Made by a program: the position numbers and the translations under genes. Below, piece after piece: positions 1-5,293 of a DNA stretch of 8,495 nt. The stretch lies in the NCBI GenBank assembly GCA_013335425.1, contig JAAXVQ010000070.1:1-8495 (forward strand), read 5' to 3'. The stretch comes from Candidatus Firestoneibacteriota bacterium (lineage in GTDB: Bacteria > Oederibacteriota > JAAXVQ01). Position 1 is the first letter of the stretch. Every line of letters begins with the position of its first letter. The notes under the pieces were generated by a model that did not search any database, was not told the DNA's origin, and saw only the letters and a program-made list of their open reading frames with translations.

Positions 1-81
1 GTCCGGGCGTTGCGGCCGGTCGCCGCTGCGTTAGCGGAACTGAATAAAAATCCGGCTGTAGCCCGGTTTATAAAAATCTAA
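1..81 (+). CDS. 3' end of an upstream gene (partial, unidentified)
   Basis: Frame 1 is open from the window edge to a TAA at 79-81 and encodes 26 residues beginning VRALRPVAAALAELN and ending in FIKI. The other two plus-strand frames hit stops within the first 45 bases. An Ala/Leu-rich amphipathic stretch followed by a basic C-terminus looks like a real protein end, and a 33-base gap to the next gene fits an operon. The piece is too short to recognise a family. It could also be chance open sequence. Confidence 0.45.
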   Translation, partial: VRALRPVAAALAELNKNPAVARFIKI

Positions 82-90
82 AAAACGCCG

Positions 91-100
91 GCGGCGCCGC
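91..100. repeat. Perfect 10-bp GC palindrome just before the metY ribosome binding site
   Basis: GCGGCGCCGC reads the same on both strands and directly abuts the purine-rich AGAAGGGG that serves the GTG start at 115. It might influence translation of metY or be an operator half. No T-tract follows, so it is not an intrinsic terminator. It may simply be GC-rich coincidence. Confidence 0.3.
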
Positions 101-114
101 AGAAGGGGAAAAAC

Positions 115-1404
115 GTGGCCAATAAGAAGAAGTTCGGATTCGAAACCCGCATGCTCCATGCCGGGCATATTCCCGACCCGCAGGTTGGGGCGCGCGCCGT
201 GCCGATTTATCAAACCACCTCGTACGTCTTTAACGACACGGACCAAGCCGCGCAACTTTTCGACCTTAAACAATACGGCAACATTTACACCCGATTGAGC
301 AACCCCACCACCGCCGCTTTTGAGGAACGCCTGGCTTCCTTGGAAAACGGCACAGGTGCCGTAGCCGTGGCCAGCGGCATGGCTGCGCAGTTTGCAGTCT
401 TTATGACCCTGTTGGCCCCGGGAGACGAAATCGTGGCCTCCGCGCATTTGTACGGCGGTACGGTCACGCAACTGGTGCATACGCTCAAAAAGCTCTCCGT
501 CACAGTTCACTTTGTCGACCCCGGAGACATCACTGCATGGGAAAAGGCCATTACCCCGCGTACCCGCGCGCTTTACGGCGAAATCATCGGCAATCCCGGC
601 GGCACCATCCTGGATTTGGAGGCCTTGGCCGCCCTGGCGAAAAGCCGGAACATTCCTTTGATCGTGGACGCCACCTTCGCCACCCCGTATTTGTGCCGCC
701 CCATCGACTGGGGCGCCACCATCGTGGTGCACTCGGCCACCAAATTCATCGGCGGCCACGGCACCAGTTTGGGAGGCGCGGTCATTGAAAGCGGCAACTT
801 CGATTACAGCCGCTTCCCCACCATTGCCGACCCCTCGCCGTCCTACCACGGGCTGCGTTTTTATGACACCTTCGGTCACTATGGTTTCCTCATGAAACTG
901 CGGGTGGAAACCGTGCGCGACACGGGCGCCTGCATTTCCCCGTTCAACAGCTTTATGCTGCTCCAGGGTTTGGAAACGCTTTCCCTGCGCATGGACCGGC
1001 ACGTGGCCAATGCCCGGGGCGTGGCGGAGTTTCTGGCCGCTCACCCGCAAATCGCCCGCGTGCACTATGCCGGGCTGCCGACGCATCCGCACCATGAACG
1101 GGCCAAAAAATACCTGCCGCGCGGCCCCGGGGCGGTGTTCGCTTTCGACATCAAAAACGGAAGCGGCGACGTGCGGGCGGCTGGGAAAAAATTCATCGAG
1201 TCGCTCCAGTTGTTTTCCCACCTGGCCAATGTCGGGGACGCCCGCAGCCTGGTGATCCATCCGGCTTCGACCACCCACCAACAGCTCTCGGACGAAGAAT
1301 TAAAAGCCGGCAACATCAGCCCGGCCATGATCCGTTTGTCCATCGGTTTGGAAACTTTGGAGGATTTGCTATGGGACTTGGACCAAGCACTGCTTGCTCG
1401 ATAG
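115..1404 (+). CDS. metY: O-acetylhomoserine sulfhydrylase / aminocarboxypropyltransferase (Cys/Met PLP enzyme)
   Basis: This is a cytoplasmic PLP enzyme of the Cys/Met metabolism family, predicted to form homocysteine from O-acetylhomoserine and sulfide. The 429 residues match the length of the MetY branch, which is longer than MetB or MetC. Visible landmarks are the N-terminal [12 protein letters not shown] start, the YTRLSNPT phosphate-binding motif (about residues 58-65, Tyr58), the VASGMAA helix start near 85, Asp185 expected to contact the PLP ring nitrogen, and the Schiff-base Lys210 in [10 protein letters not shown]. The usual DNTFATP motif reads DATFATP here, with Asn replaced by Ala. 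The start is GTG, preceded by AGAAGGGGA at 101-109 with good spacing. The 3' end overlaps the next gene, suggesting co-translation. O-succinylhomoserine or cysteine-synthase-type activity cannot be excluded, but the family assignment is firm. Confidence 0.93.
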   Translation: MANKKKFGFETRMLHAGHIPDPQVGARAVPIYQTTSYVFNDTDQAAQLFDLKQYGNIYTRLSNPTTAAFEERLASLENGTGAVAVASGMAAQFAVFMTLLAPGDEIVASAHLYGGTVTQLVHTLKKLSVTVHFVDPGDITAWEKAITPRTRALYGEIIGNPGGTILDLEALAALAKSRNIPLIVDATFATPYLCRPIDWGATIVVHSATKFIGGHGTSLGGAVIESGNFDYSRFPTIADPSPSYHGLRFYDTFGHYGFLMKLRVETVRDTGACISPFNSFMLLQGLETLSLRMDRHVANARGVAEFLAAHPQIARVHYAGLPTHPHHERAKKYLPRGPGAVFAFDIKNGSGDVRAAGKKFIESLQLFSHLANVGDARSLVIHPASTTHQQLSDEELKAGNISPAMIRLSIGLETLEDLLWDLDQALLAR

Positions 1405-1904
1405 GCATGAACACCGTGCTCACGCCGGCGGAACGTGAGCGCTACCAAAACGCGGACGTTATTCATGAAATCCTGGAAACCGCGAAAACCATCGCCCTGG
1501 TGGGCTTGTCCACCGACCACCAGAAAGCCAGCTATTTCGTGGCTTCCTACCTGCTCTCCGAGGGTTACCGGGTGATTCCGGTCACGCCCCGCGGCGGCGA
1601 GATCCTCGGGCAAAAGTGCTACCCCGACTTAAAAAGCGTGCCGGAAAAAATCGACTTGGTCGATATTTTCCGCCCGGCCCACGAAGTGGCCGCCTTGGTC
1701 GACACCGCCATCGCCCTAAACATTCCCGCGGTCTGGATGCAGTTGCGCATTATTGATTTTGCGGCAGCCGACAAGGCTTTGGCGGCTGGGATGAAGGTGG
1801 TCATGGACAAATGCGTGAAAATGGAACACGGACGCTACGGCGGCAGCCTGCATTGGGCGGGCATGAACACGGAAATCATCACGGCCCGGCGGGCGCGGTA
1901 TTGA
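1371..1904 (+). CDS. CoA-binding domain protein (YccU/CoA_binding_2 type)
   Basis: This is a small Rossmann-fold protein of the CoA-binding family related to the nucleotide-binding domain of succinyl-CoA synthetase. It shows the family pattern in order: the glycine-containing first strand and loop (IALVGLSTDHQKASY), a second strand VIPVTPRG, the DLVDIFRPAHEVAALV segment, the central IPAVWMQLRI, and the closing MDKCVKMEHGRY with the conserved Cys. No catalytic role is established for the family, but such genes are often found next to metY-like genes, as here. Two starts are possible. ATG at 1371 overlaps metY by 34 bases and has GGAGG at 1359-1363 with 7-base spacing. ATG at 1407 lies just after the metY stop, starts at MNTVLTPAERERY and gives a more family-like N-terminus, but has no clear ribosome binding site. 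The first is given because of the GGAGG. Confidence 0.87.
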   Translation: MGLGPSTACSIGMNTVLTPAERERYQNADVIHEILETAKTIALVGLSTDHQKASYFVASYLLSEGYRVIPVTPRGGEILGQKCYPDLKSVPEKIDLVDIFRPAHEVAALVDTAIALNIPAVWMQLRIIDFAAADKALAAGMKVVMDKCVKMEHGRYGGSLHWAGMNTEIITARRARY

Positions 1905-1996
1905 AGACCCGTCCGGCCCCGTTTTCTTTCGGCTGGTTAAAGGGCATCGAGAACAATTAAAAAATCGACTTTGACAAATTTAAGCAAAGATACGAT

Positions 1997-2024
1997 TGTC
2001 GCCTCGAGCATAGCGAGAGGTCTT
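1997..2024 (+). repeat. REP-like palindromic element, copy A
   Basis: This 28-base unit begins TGTC and ends TCTT. It matches copy B (2053-2080, opposite strand) at 19 of 28 positions. It folds as a 5-bp stem (GCCTC with GAGGT, ending in a G-T wobble), then two apposed G/A mismatches, then a G-C and a C-G pair closing an ATA loop. It sits in a convergent intergenic region, the usual location for REP/BIME elements. Confidence 0.6.
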
Positions 2025-2052
2025 CTAAAAAGGTCTAAAATAAGAGCCAGTA

Positions 2053-2080
2053 AAGATTTCTCACTTCGTTCGAAATGACA
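2053..2080 (-). repeat. REP-like palindromic element, copy B (inverted relative to copy A)
   Basis: Read on the minus strand it begins TGTCATTTCGAACG and ends GAAATCTT. It has the same fold as copy A: stem ATTTC with GAAAT, tandem G/A mismatches, an A-T and a C-G pair, and a GAA triloop. Where it differs from copy A in the stem, both partners change together at three pairs. Similar TTTCGAACGAAGTGAGAAAT-like motifs are, to my memory, dispersed repeats in a range of bacterial genomes. Genome copy number was not checked. Confidence 0.6.
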
Positions 2081-2111
2081 AAAACCTAAAAAGCATGATT
2101 TTGCCAAAATC
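2081..2111 (-). terminator. Possible weak intrinsic terminator of mazEF
   Basis: Seven bases downstream of the mazF stop, the minus strand reads GATTTT-GGC-AAAATC (2097-2111), a 6-bp AT-rich hairpin. It is followed by ATGCTTTTTAGGTTTTT, which contains two T5 runs. The stem is weak in GC and the T-run is interrupted, so termination efficiency would be modest. The neighbouring REP-like pair might also protect or terminate the transcript. Confidence 0.3.
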
Positions 2112-2117
2112 GAGGAT

Positions 2118-2468
2118 TTAAATAAGATCGTGCAAGATCAGCGCGCGAATTTTATTAAAAACTTCCAGGATTGTTTCCTGAGGCAACTTGCAGCAAAACT
2201 TTGCATCGCGGGCATGCCAGTCAAAACTTTTAATTTGGTCGCATAAAATCACGCCGGAAGCCTTATGGCCTTTAGGGACGGCAACCTCAAAGGGGTAGCC
2301 TTTAACTTGGCTGGTTACCGGCGCGATCAATACCAGTCCGACCTTACGATTATAAATACCAGGCGAAATCACAAACGCGGGCCTGTGCCCCGCCTGTTCA
2401 TGACCTAATTGGGGATCAAAATTGATCCAGATAATCTCGCCGCGTTCCGGAACGTAGCTCGACGGCAC
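2118..2468 (-). CDS. mazF: MazF-type mRNA interferase toxin
   Basis: This is a toxin of the MazF/PemK/Kid family, a sequence-specific endoribonuclease that cleaves mRNA when released from its MazE partner. From the GTG at 2468 it encodes 116 residues, against 111 for E. coli MazF. The E. coli landmarks align in place: SSYVPERGEIIWINFDP, EQAGHRPA with Arg29, PVTSQ with Thr52, and KGYPFEV, then GVILCDQIKSFDWHAR. Arg29 and Thr52 fall at the same numbers as the E. coli active-site residues only with the GTG start, which also has GGAAAGGA upstream. An in-frame ATG at 2492 would add eight non-family residues and overlap mazE. All key residues are present, so the toxin looks intact. The cleavage sequence cannot be predicted. 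Confidence 0.94.
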   Translation of the reverse strand: MPSSYVPERGEIIWINFDPQLGHEQAGHRPAFVISPGIYNRKVGLVLIAPVTSQVKGYPFEVAVPKGHKASGVILCDQIKSFDWHARDAKFCCKLPQETILEVFNKIRALILHDLI

Positions 2469-2487
2469 GTTAAAGTTCCTTTCCCAC
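2469..2487 (-). promoter_or_regulatory. Ribosome binding site deciding the GTG start of mazF
   Basis: On the minus strand GGAAAGGA precedes the GTG at 2468 with about 8-base spacing, inside the last codons of mazE. The mazE stop codon (TAA, 2472-2470) and the GTG are separated by one base, which fits coupled translation of toxin after antitoxin. Confidence 0.65.
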
Positions 2488-2709
2488 CGCATGGCCGGAT
2501 TTTATTTCAGCGTGAATATTCTTAGGCGTCACTTTTTCCAACATTTCTTCCAACAACATCTTTTTTTCAACGCTCGGAGCTATAATCAGTTTGTTGTTTT
2601 TCAAACTGACATCAACTGCCGCTCCGTTGGCAATGTGCATGCTTTTGGCAAAACCGGAAGGAATCCGCAAAGCCAAGCTGTTGCCCCATTTCTGAATTTT
2701 GGTATTCAT
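2470..2709 (-). CDS. mazE: MazE-type antitoxin
   Basis: This is a 79-residue antitoxin (E. coli MazE has 82) that neutralises MazF and, with it, represses their own operon. Residues 1 to about 45 form an AbrB-type DNA-binding beta-barrel, recognisable from KIQKWGNSLALRIP and KNNKLIIAP. The C-terminal half, LEEMLEKVTPKNIHAEI, parallels the MazF-wrapping tail of E. coli MazE. The start is the ATG at 2709, preceded by GGGAGG with 5-base spacing and in line with the conserved family start. An upstream in-frame ATG at 2784 would place the promoter inside the coding region and adds unrelated residues. mazF follows after one base. Confidence 0.93.
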   Translation of the reverse strand: MNTKIQKWGNSLALRIPSGFAKSMHIANGAAVDVSLKNNKLIIAPSVEKKMLLEEMLEKVTPKNIHAEIKSGHAVGKEL

Positions 2710-2728
2710 GCCAGCCTCCCCAATCAAA

Positions 2729-2747
2729 GTATCTACAATGAATATAC
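2729..2747. promoter_or_regulatory. Candidate MazEF autoregulation operator
   Basis: GTATCTACAATGAATATAC is an imperfect inverted repeat (GTAT with ATAC, plus one more pair) overlapping the -10 box and the predicted transcription start. As I recall, the E. coli mazEF alternating palindrome also contains GTATCTAC. A site in this position would let the MazE/MazF complex block initiation. This is inferred from sequence only. Confidence 0.45.
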
Positions 2748-2769
2748 AATTGGGCAAACTGGCAGTCAA
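2741..2769 (-). promoter_or_regulatory. Sigma-70 type promoter of mazEF
   Basis: The minus strand carries TTGACT (2769-2764) and TATATT (2746-2741) with exactly 17 bases between them, so transcription should start near 2734 and leave a leader of about 25 bases before the mazE ATG. The match to consensus, the spacing and the position are all good. Confidence 0.75.
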
Positions 2770-2814
2770 GAAGAGTTTTATCATTCATCGAAATAGCTGC
2801 AATTATTCGGACAG

Positions 2815-3083
2815 TTAAGTGCGATAGTTGCCGAGATAGAAAGCATAGTCCGCCCGCTTTTGCAGGCCGTGGACGTTAACGCCCCGTTTGACTTTCACTT
2901 CTTGTTCAAAAGGATTTTTTTGGATGTCGTGGTTTACGTCCCAGCCTAGTGCAATAAAAATTTGTCGATAAAGTCCCGGCGGGCTTCCTGCTCTTGATAC
3001 TCGGAGGATAAATAAAATCGTTCGTTGTCTCGGAAGTCAACTAATTTTTGTATGTCTGCAGAGGAATTTTCTAGTGTCGCCAT
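2815..3083 (-). pseudogene. Frameshifted, truncated N-terminus of a type IIG-like restriction-modification enzyme
   Basis: From an ATG at 3083 (AAGGA five bases upstream) the minus strand reads MATLENSSADIQKLVDF and on to EARRDFIDKF, then stops at TAG (2948-2946) after 45 residues. Shifting one frame at the T5 run (A5 on the plus strand, 2956-2960) restores an uninterrupted continuation, IALGWDVNHDIQKNPFEQE and then GLQKRADYAFYLGNYRT, to a TAA at 2817-2815. The joined 89 or so residues match my recollection of the N-terminus of Eco57I/type IIG-like enzymes, where the ADYAF aspartate belongs to the nuclease core. The expected following FVEAKKP-like segment, the methylase domain and the target-recognition domain are all absent. 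The total length is one base short of a multiple of three, as expected for a single-base deletion. The fragment is nonfunctional as a restriction enzyme. Confidence 0.8.
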
Positions 3084-3127
3084 TATAATCCTTAATGTTG
3101 AAATATCCAACTTTTGCAATTCACTCG
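3084..3127 (-). other. Boundary between the export operon and the accessory patch
   Basis: These 44 bases separate the barrel gene stop from the restriction-gene remnant. On the minus strand GTTGGA-TAT-TTCAAC forms a 6-pair stem with one G-T wobble (3101-3115), but there is no T-tract, so it is a poor intrinsic terminator. AAGGA at 3092-3088 serves the remnant. A TATAAT here overlaps the remnant's start codon and cannot be its promoter. Confidence 0.35.
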
Positions 3128-4450
3128 TTAAAACGCAATCCCGAAGGTCATTTGCAAATCGTATTTCTCACCCTGACTGGTGTACTCGCTGTTGGTCGTC
3201 CCCAGATAAGCGTTGCCCAGCAGCCCCAAAGTGAAACCGTTCAATTCGGTGTAAGTCACGCCCAGGGAAACGATGTTGGAATTGTCCACCAGGTTCTGAA
3301 TCCAATTCAAACTCAGGGCCGCATCGGGCAGCAAGAATCGGTTGAACGCGGCAAACACGGCCACATAACCCCGCGAAAAATAGTTCGGTTGGTATAGCTG
3401 TTGCAGGTTGATGAAATCCTTGATCGTTCCCCGGGCCATAACCGCCGGGCCGGCCGCTGCCGGCAGGGCGAAATCATACACAGTGCCGTCGGCCAAGACA
3501 TTTTTATCATAACCCGAACGGTCATAATAGCCCTCGGCCGTCAGGGTCAGGCGGTCCTTGAAGTCACCCACCGTAAAACTGCGGGAAAAATCCAAACTGG
3601 CGCGCGGGTACCAGGCTTGGTCATCCTCGCCGGCAGTCAGCAAACCGTCTTCCACCCGTACCCTCGACTGACCGGCCGCTTGCGACACCGCGACTTCCCC
3701 GACCGTGTCTATACCGAAAACCCGCGTGGAAAAATCCAAGCCCCAAACCGGGCGATGCCCTTTTTTGCCCCAACCCGAAACCGCGATTTCAAAGTTGCCC
3801 AGCAGATATTCCACCTTCAGGGCATTGGCCACGGCGTCCGCGTCCTGAGCCGAACCCGTGTCGAGAAAATCATAAATGTTGAGCACCGTGCCGAAAGGGA
3901 TATGCATTTTGAGGCCATAAGCGCCTTCACGCGAGCCGATTTTGCGGACAAAATGCGGGCGCTCGACGTTGATCAAATCCGTGGGATTCCAGAGATAACA
4001 ACGCCCCCATTGCAGAACCTGTTTACCGGCCCTAAAATAAGCACTTTGCGCGAGGTTGAAATCCAAAAATAATTCTTGAAGGGCGACACTGGTGATTTTA
4101 GATTGGGAAAGATACATGGCTTCCACGTCGGCAAACACTTTGGCCTGACGCGGCAGACGGGCATCGAGGTAGATATTGGCCACGGTATAAGTGTACAAAC
4201 TGTTGGCATCCCGGCTGTTGCTGACCAAATCCACGGCCGCGCTGGTAATTTCGCCGGAGAAACCGACGCTCTTGCCTTCAGGCACCAGCGCCAAGGCGGA
4301 AGGGGTTGCCTCCGCGGCGGCCGTGGTGCCTCCGCCGTCCGCGAACAAGGCGTCTTCCAGGCCCTGCCGGTCCTCGGCCTGCGCCGCCGGCAGCCAGACG
4401 GCCAATATTCCCCAGCACCCGATCAAACACCAGGTGTGGACGCGGCTCAT
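3128..4450 (-). CDS. Beta-barrel outer-membrane protein of the ABC/LolA-like export operon
   Basis: This is a 440-residue protein with a Sec signal peptide (hydrophobic residues 8-20, likely cleavage after PAAQA at 25), a low-complexity Ala/Gly linker (about 38-60), and then alternating hydrophobic/polar strands with many aromatic residues. It ends in an aromatic residue (MTFGIAF), as expected for BAM-assembled barrels. Around residues 140-161 it carries RAGKQVLQWGR followed by LWNPTDLIN. That motif resembles the GRQ-WG region of DUF1302-type barrels that accompany lipid or hydrophobic-compound exporters. The ATG overlaps the stop of the preceding gene by 4 bp (ATGA), so translation is probably coupled. 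It is the last gene of the operon. The specific family name is uncertain and no transport substrate can be assigned. Confidence 0.8.
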   Translation of the reverse strand: MSRVHTWCLIGCWGILAVWLPAAQAEDRQGLEDALFADGGGTTAAAEATPSALALVPEGKSVGFSGEITSAAVDLVSNSRDANSLYTYTVANIYLDARLPRQAKVFADVEAMYLSQSKITSVALQELFLDFNLAQSAYFRAGKQVLQWGRCYLWNPTDLINVERPHFVRKIGSREGAYGLKMHIPFGTVLNIYDFLDTGSAQDADAVANALKVEYLLGNFEIAVSGWGKKGHRPVWGLDFSTRVFGIDTVGEVAVSQAAGQSRVRVEDGLLTAGEDDQAWYPRASLDFSRSFTVGDFKDRLTLTAEGYYDRSGYDKNVLADGTVYDFALPAAAGPAVMARGTIKDFINLQQLYQPNYFSRGYVAVFAAFNRFLLPDAALSLNWIQNLVDNSNIVSLGVTYTELNGFTLGLLGNAYLGTTNSEYTSQGEKYDLQMTFGIAF

Positions 4451-5217
4451 TTGCTCAAGTTCTCCAAGTAGGCTTTGGTGAAAATGGCGTCGCTGAGTTT
4501 ATCGGTTTTAATGTTCGAGATCTCCACCACGGTCTTGTTCCCTTTTTCAAACTCGTCGATAAAAAACATCTTCACGGCCACGTAGCGTCCGTCGATCTGG
4601 GTGAACTTCAGATAATAGGCCGTTTGCATAAGGGAGCCCGAAAGCGCGTAGGCTTCCTCCTTGAGGATGAGGTTGTTGTCCCGGCGCACCCAGTAAATTT
4701 TTTTGGGGTAATCCACGTCGTTGACCTTGGCCTTCACCTCGAACTTGATTACCGGGATCTGCCCGAGTTTCTCTTCGCTGAAAAGTTCCTGACCGCCGGC
4801 GTCGGTGAGGGGCTGGTAGAGTTCGATCATCTTGCGGTCTTCGAAGTCCTCACCGTGCGCGTCCGTGCCGCCGATGCTCTCGTCGCGGCTGATGTGCTGG
4901 AACGTGCGGGTGTTGCGCCGGTACATCCAAAAATTGTCCGCCACGCGCAGGTAGCCGTTGCCTTTGTCGCTCTCGGGGGCGGTCATGACGATTAAAAAAT
5001 TGTGATCCGCATCCCGCCGATAATACTGCATGCCGATGACCTTGGTACCCTGGTCGACTTTTTGTTGCGTCACCACCACGGAGGCGGCCGCATCGGTTTT
5101 CAAGGCGTATTGTTCGTCAACCGAGCGCAGGATACGGGTCACCCGCCCGTCCTCGGCGAAGACCGCCGCCGGAACCAGCAGACAAAGGAGCAAAGAAAAA
5201 CTCAGCCAAAATTTCAT
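4447..5217 (-). CDS. LolA-like outer-membrane lipoprotein-sorting protein
   Basis: This is a 256-residue periplasmic protein with a cleavable signal peptide (MKFWLSF, hydrophobic core to about 20, cleavage after AVFA at 21). The rest fits the TP_0789-type outer membrane lipoprotein-sorting family, a LolA/LolB-like half-barrel that holds acyl chains: a VVVTQQKVDQGTK strand pair, YLRVADNFWMYR (89-100), and the family-typical RRNTRTFQHISRDES then GGTDAHGEDFEDR segment (101-128). The start at 5217 is chosen because it begins the signal peptide and has AGGAGG (5229-5224) with 6-base spacing. The upstream in-frame ATG at 5304 would put a charged tail before the signal peptide. There is no N-terminal lipobox Cys, so it is soluble periplasmic rather than lipidated. 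It lies 76 bases after the permease gene and overlaps the barrel gene. Confidence 0.88.
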   Translation of the reverse strand: MKFWLSFSLLLCLLVPAAVFAEDGRVTRILRSVDEQYALKTDAAASVVVTQQKVDQGTKVIGMQYYRRDADHNFLIVMTAPESDKGNGYLRVADNFWMYRRNTRTFQHISRDESIGGTDAHGEDFEDRKMIELYQPLTDAGGQELFSEEKLGQIPVIKFEVKAKVNDVDYPKKIYWVRRDNNLILKEEAYALSGSLMQTAYYLKFTQIDGRYVAVKMFFIDEFEKGNKTVVEISNIKTDKLSDAIFTKAYLENLSK

Positions 5218-5293
5218 GAAATTCCTCCTGAAACTCGCGGGGTGATTTACGCTTTTTCCACTTTCGCCTCTCGCCTCTCGAGGCACTTGACTT
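5218..5293 (-). other. Operon spacer with AGGAGG site and hairpin resembling the REP-like element
   Basis: This spacer lies between the permease stop and the LolA-like start. It contains the strong ribosome binding site at 5229-5224. The minus strand of 5266-5284 reads GCCTCGAGAGGCGAGAGGC, which can pair GCCTC with GAGGC around GA/GA mismatches, as in copy A at 1997. On the plus strand TCGCCTC is repeated in tandem (5264-5277). The hairpin could modulate expression between the two genes or be a decayed repeat. Confidence 0.4.

Larger units (their letters stand above)
1905..2117. other. Convergent intergenic region, AT-rich, with REP-like pair
   Basis: This region lies between the ends of the CoA-binding gene (+) and mazF (-). 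No protein-coding frame is convincing. It holds an imperfect stem (CCGGCC at 1913-1918 with GGCTGG at 1931-1936) lacking a T-tract, the inverted REP-like pair at 1997-2080, and a small AT-rich hairpin at 2097-2111. Base composition is visibly more AT-rich than in the flanking metabolic and transporter genes. Confidence 0.6.

Noticed and set aside
31..1281. A 416-codon open frame on the minus strand opposite metY
   Set aside because: It is a shadow of the GC-rich codons of metY. The translation is Gly/His/Arg-rich with no family resemblance, while the plus strand is a clear Cys/Met PLP enzyme.
1913..1936. Stem CCGGCC/GGCTGG after the CoA-binding gene as a terminator
   Set aside because: It has a 12-base loop, one wobble pair and no T-tract after the stem. 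It may be a chance pairing.
1971..1996. TTGACA at 1971 as a plus-strand promoter
   Set aside because: There is no acceptable -10 box at 16-18 bases (GATTGT only) and no gene follows on this strand.
1997..2080. The inverted repeat pair as a CRISPR fragment or insertion-sequence ends
   Set aside because: There are only two diverged units in opposite orientation with no equal-length spacers, no transposase between them and no target-site duplication. An REP-like element explains it better.
2491..2796. A 101-codon plus-strand frame across mazE
   Set aside because: It is antisense to mazE and its promoter, and the translation (Phe/His/Gln-rich) has no recognisable features.
2815..3083. Programmed frameshifting at the T5 run producing a full-length restriction protein
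   Set aside because: Even after the shift the product ends at about 89 residues without a complete nuclease, methylase or recognition domain, so decay is the simpler reading.
3401..4072. A 223-codon plus-strand frame opposite the barrel gene
   Set aside because: It is antisense to a protein with a clear signal peptide and barrel pattern. There is no independent start signal or family match.
4306..4995. A 229-codon plus-strand frame opposite the barrel and LolA-like genes
   Set aside because: It begins in antisense Pro/Arg-rich low complexity and spans two real genes, so it is a composition artefact.
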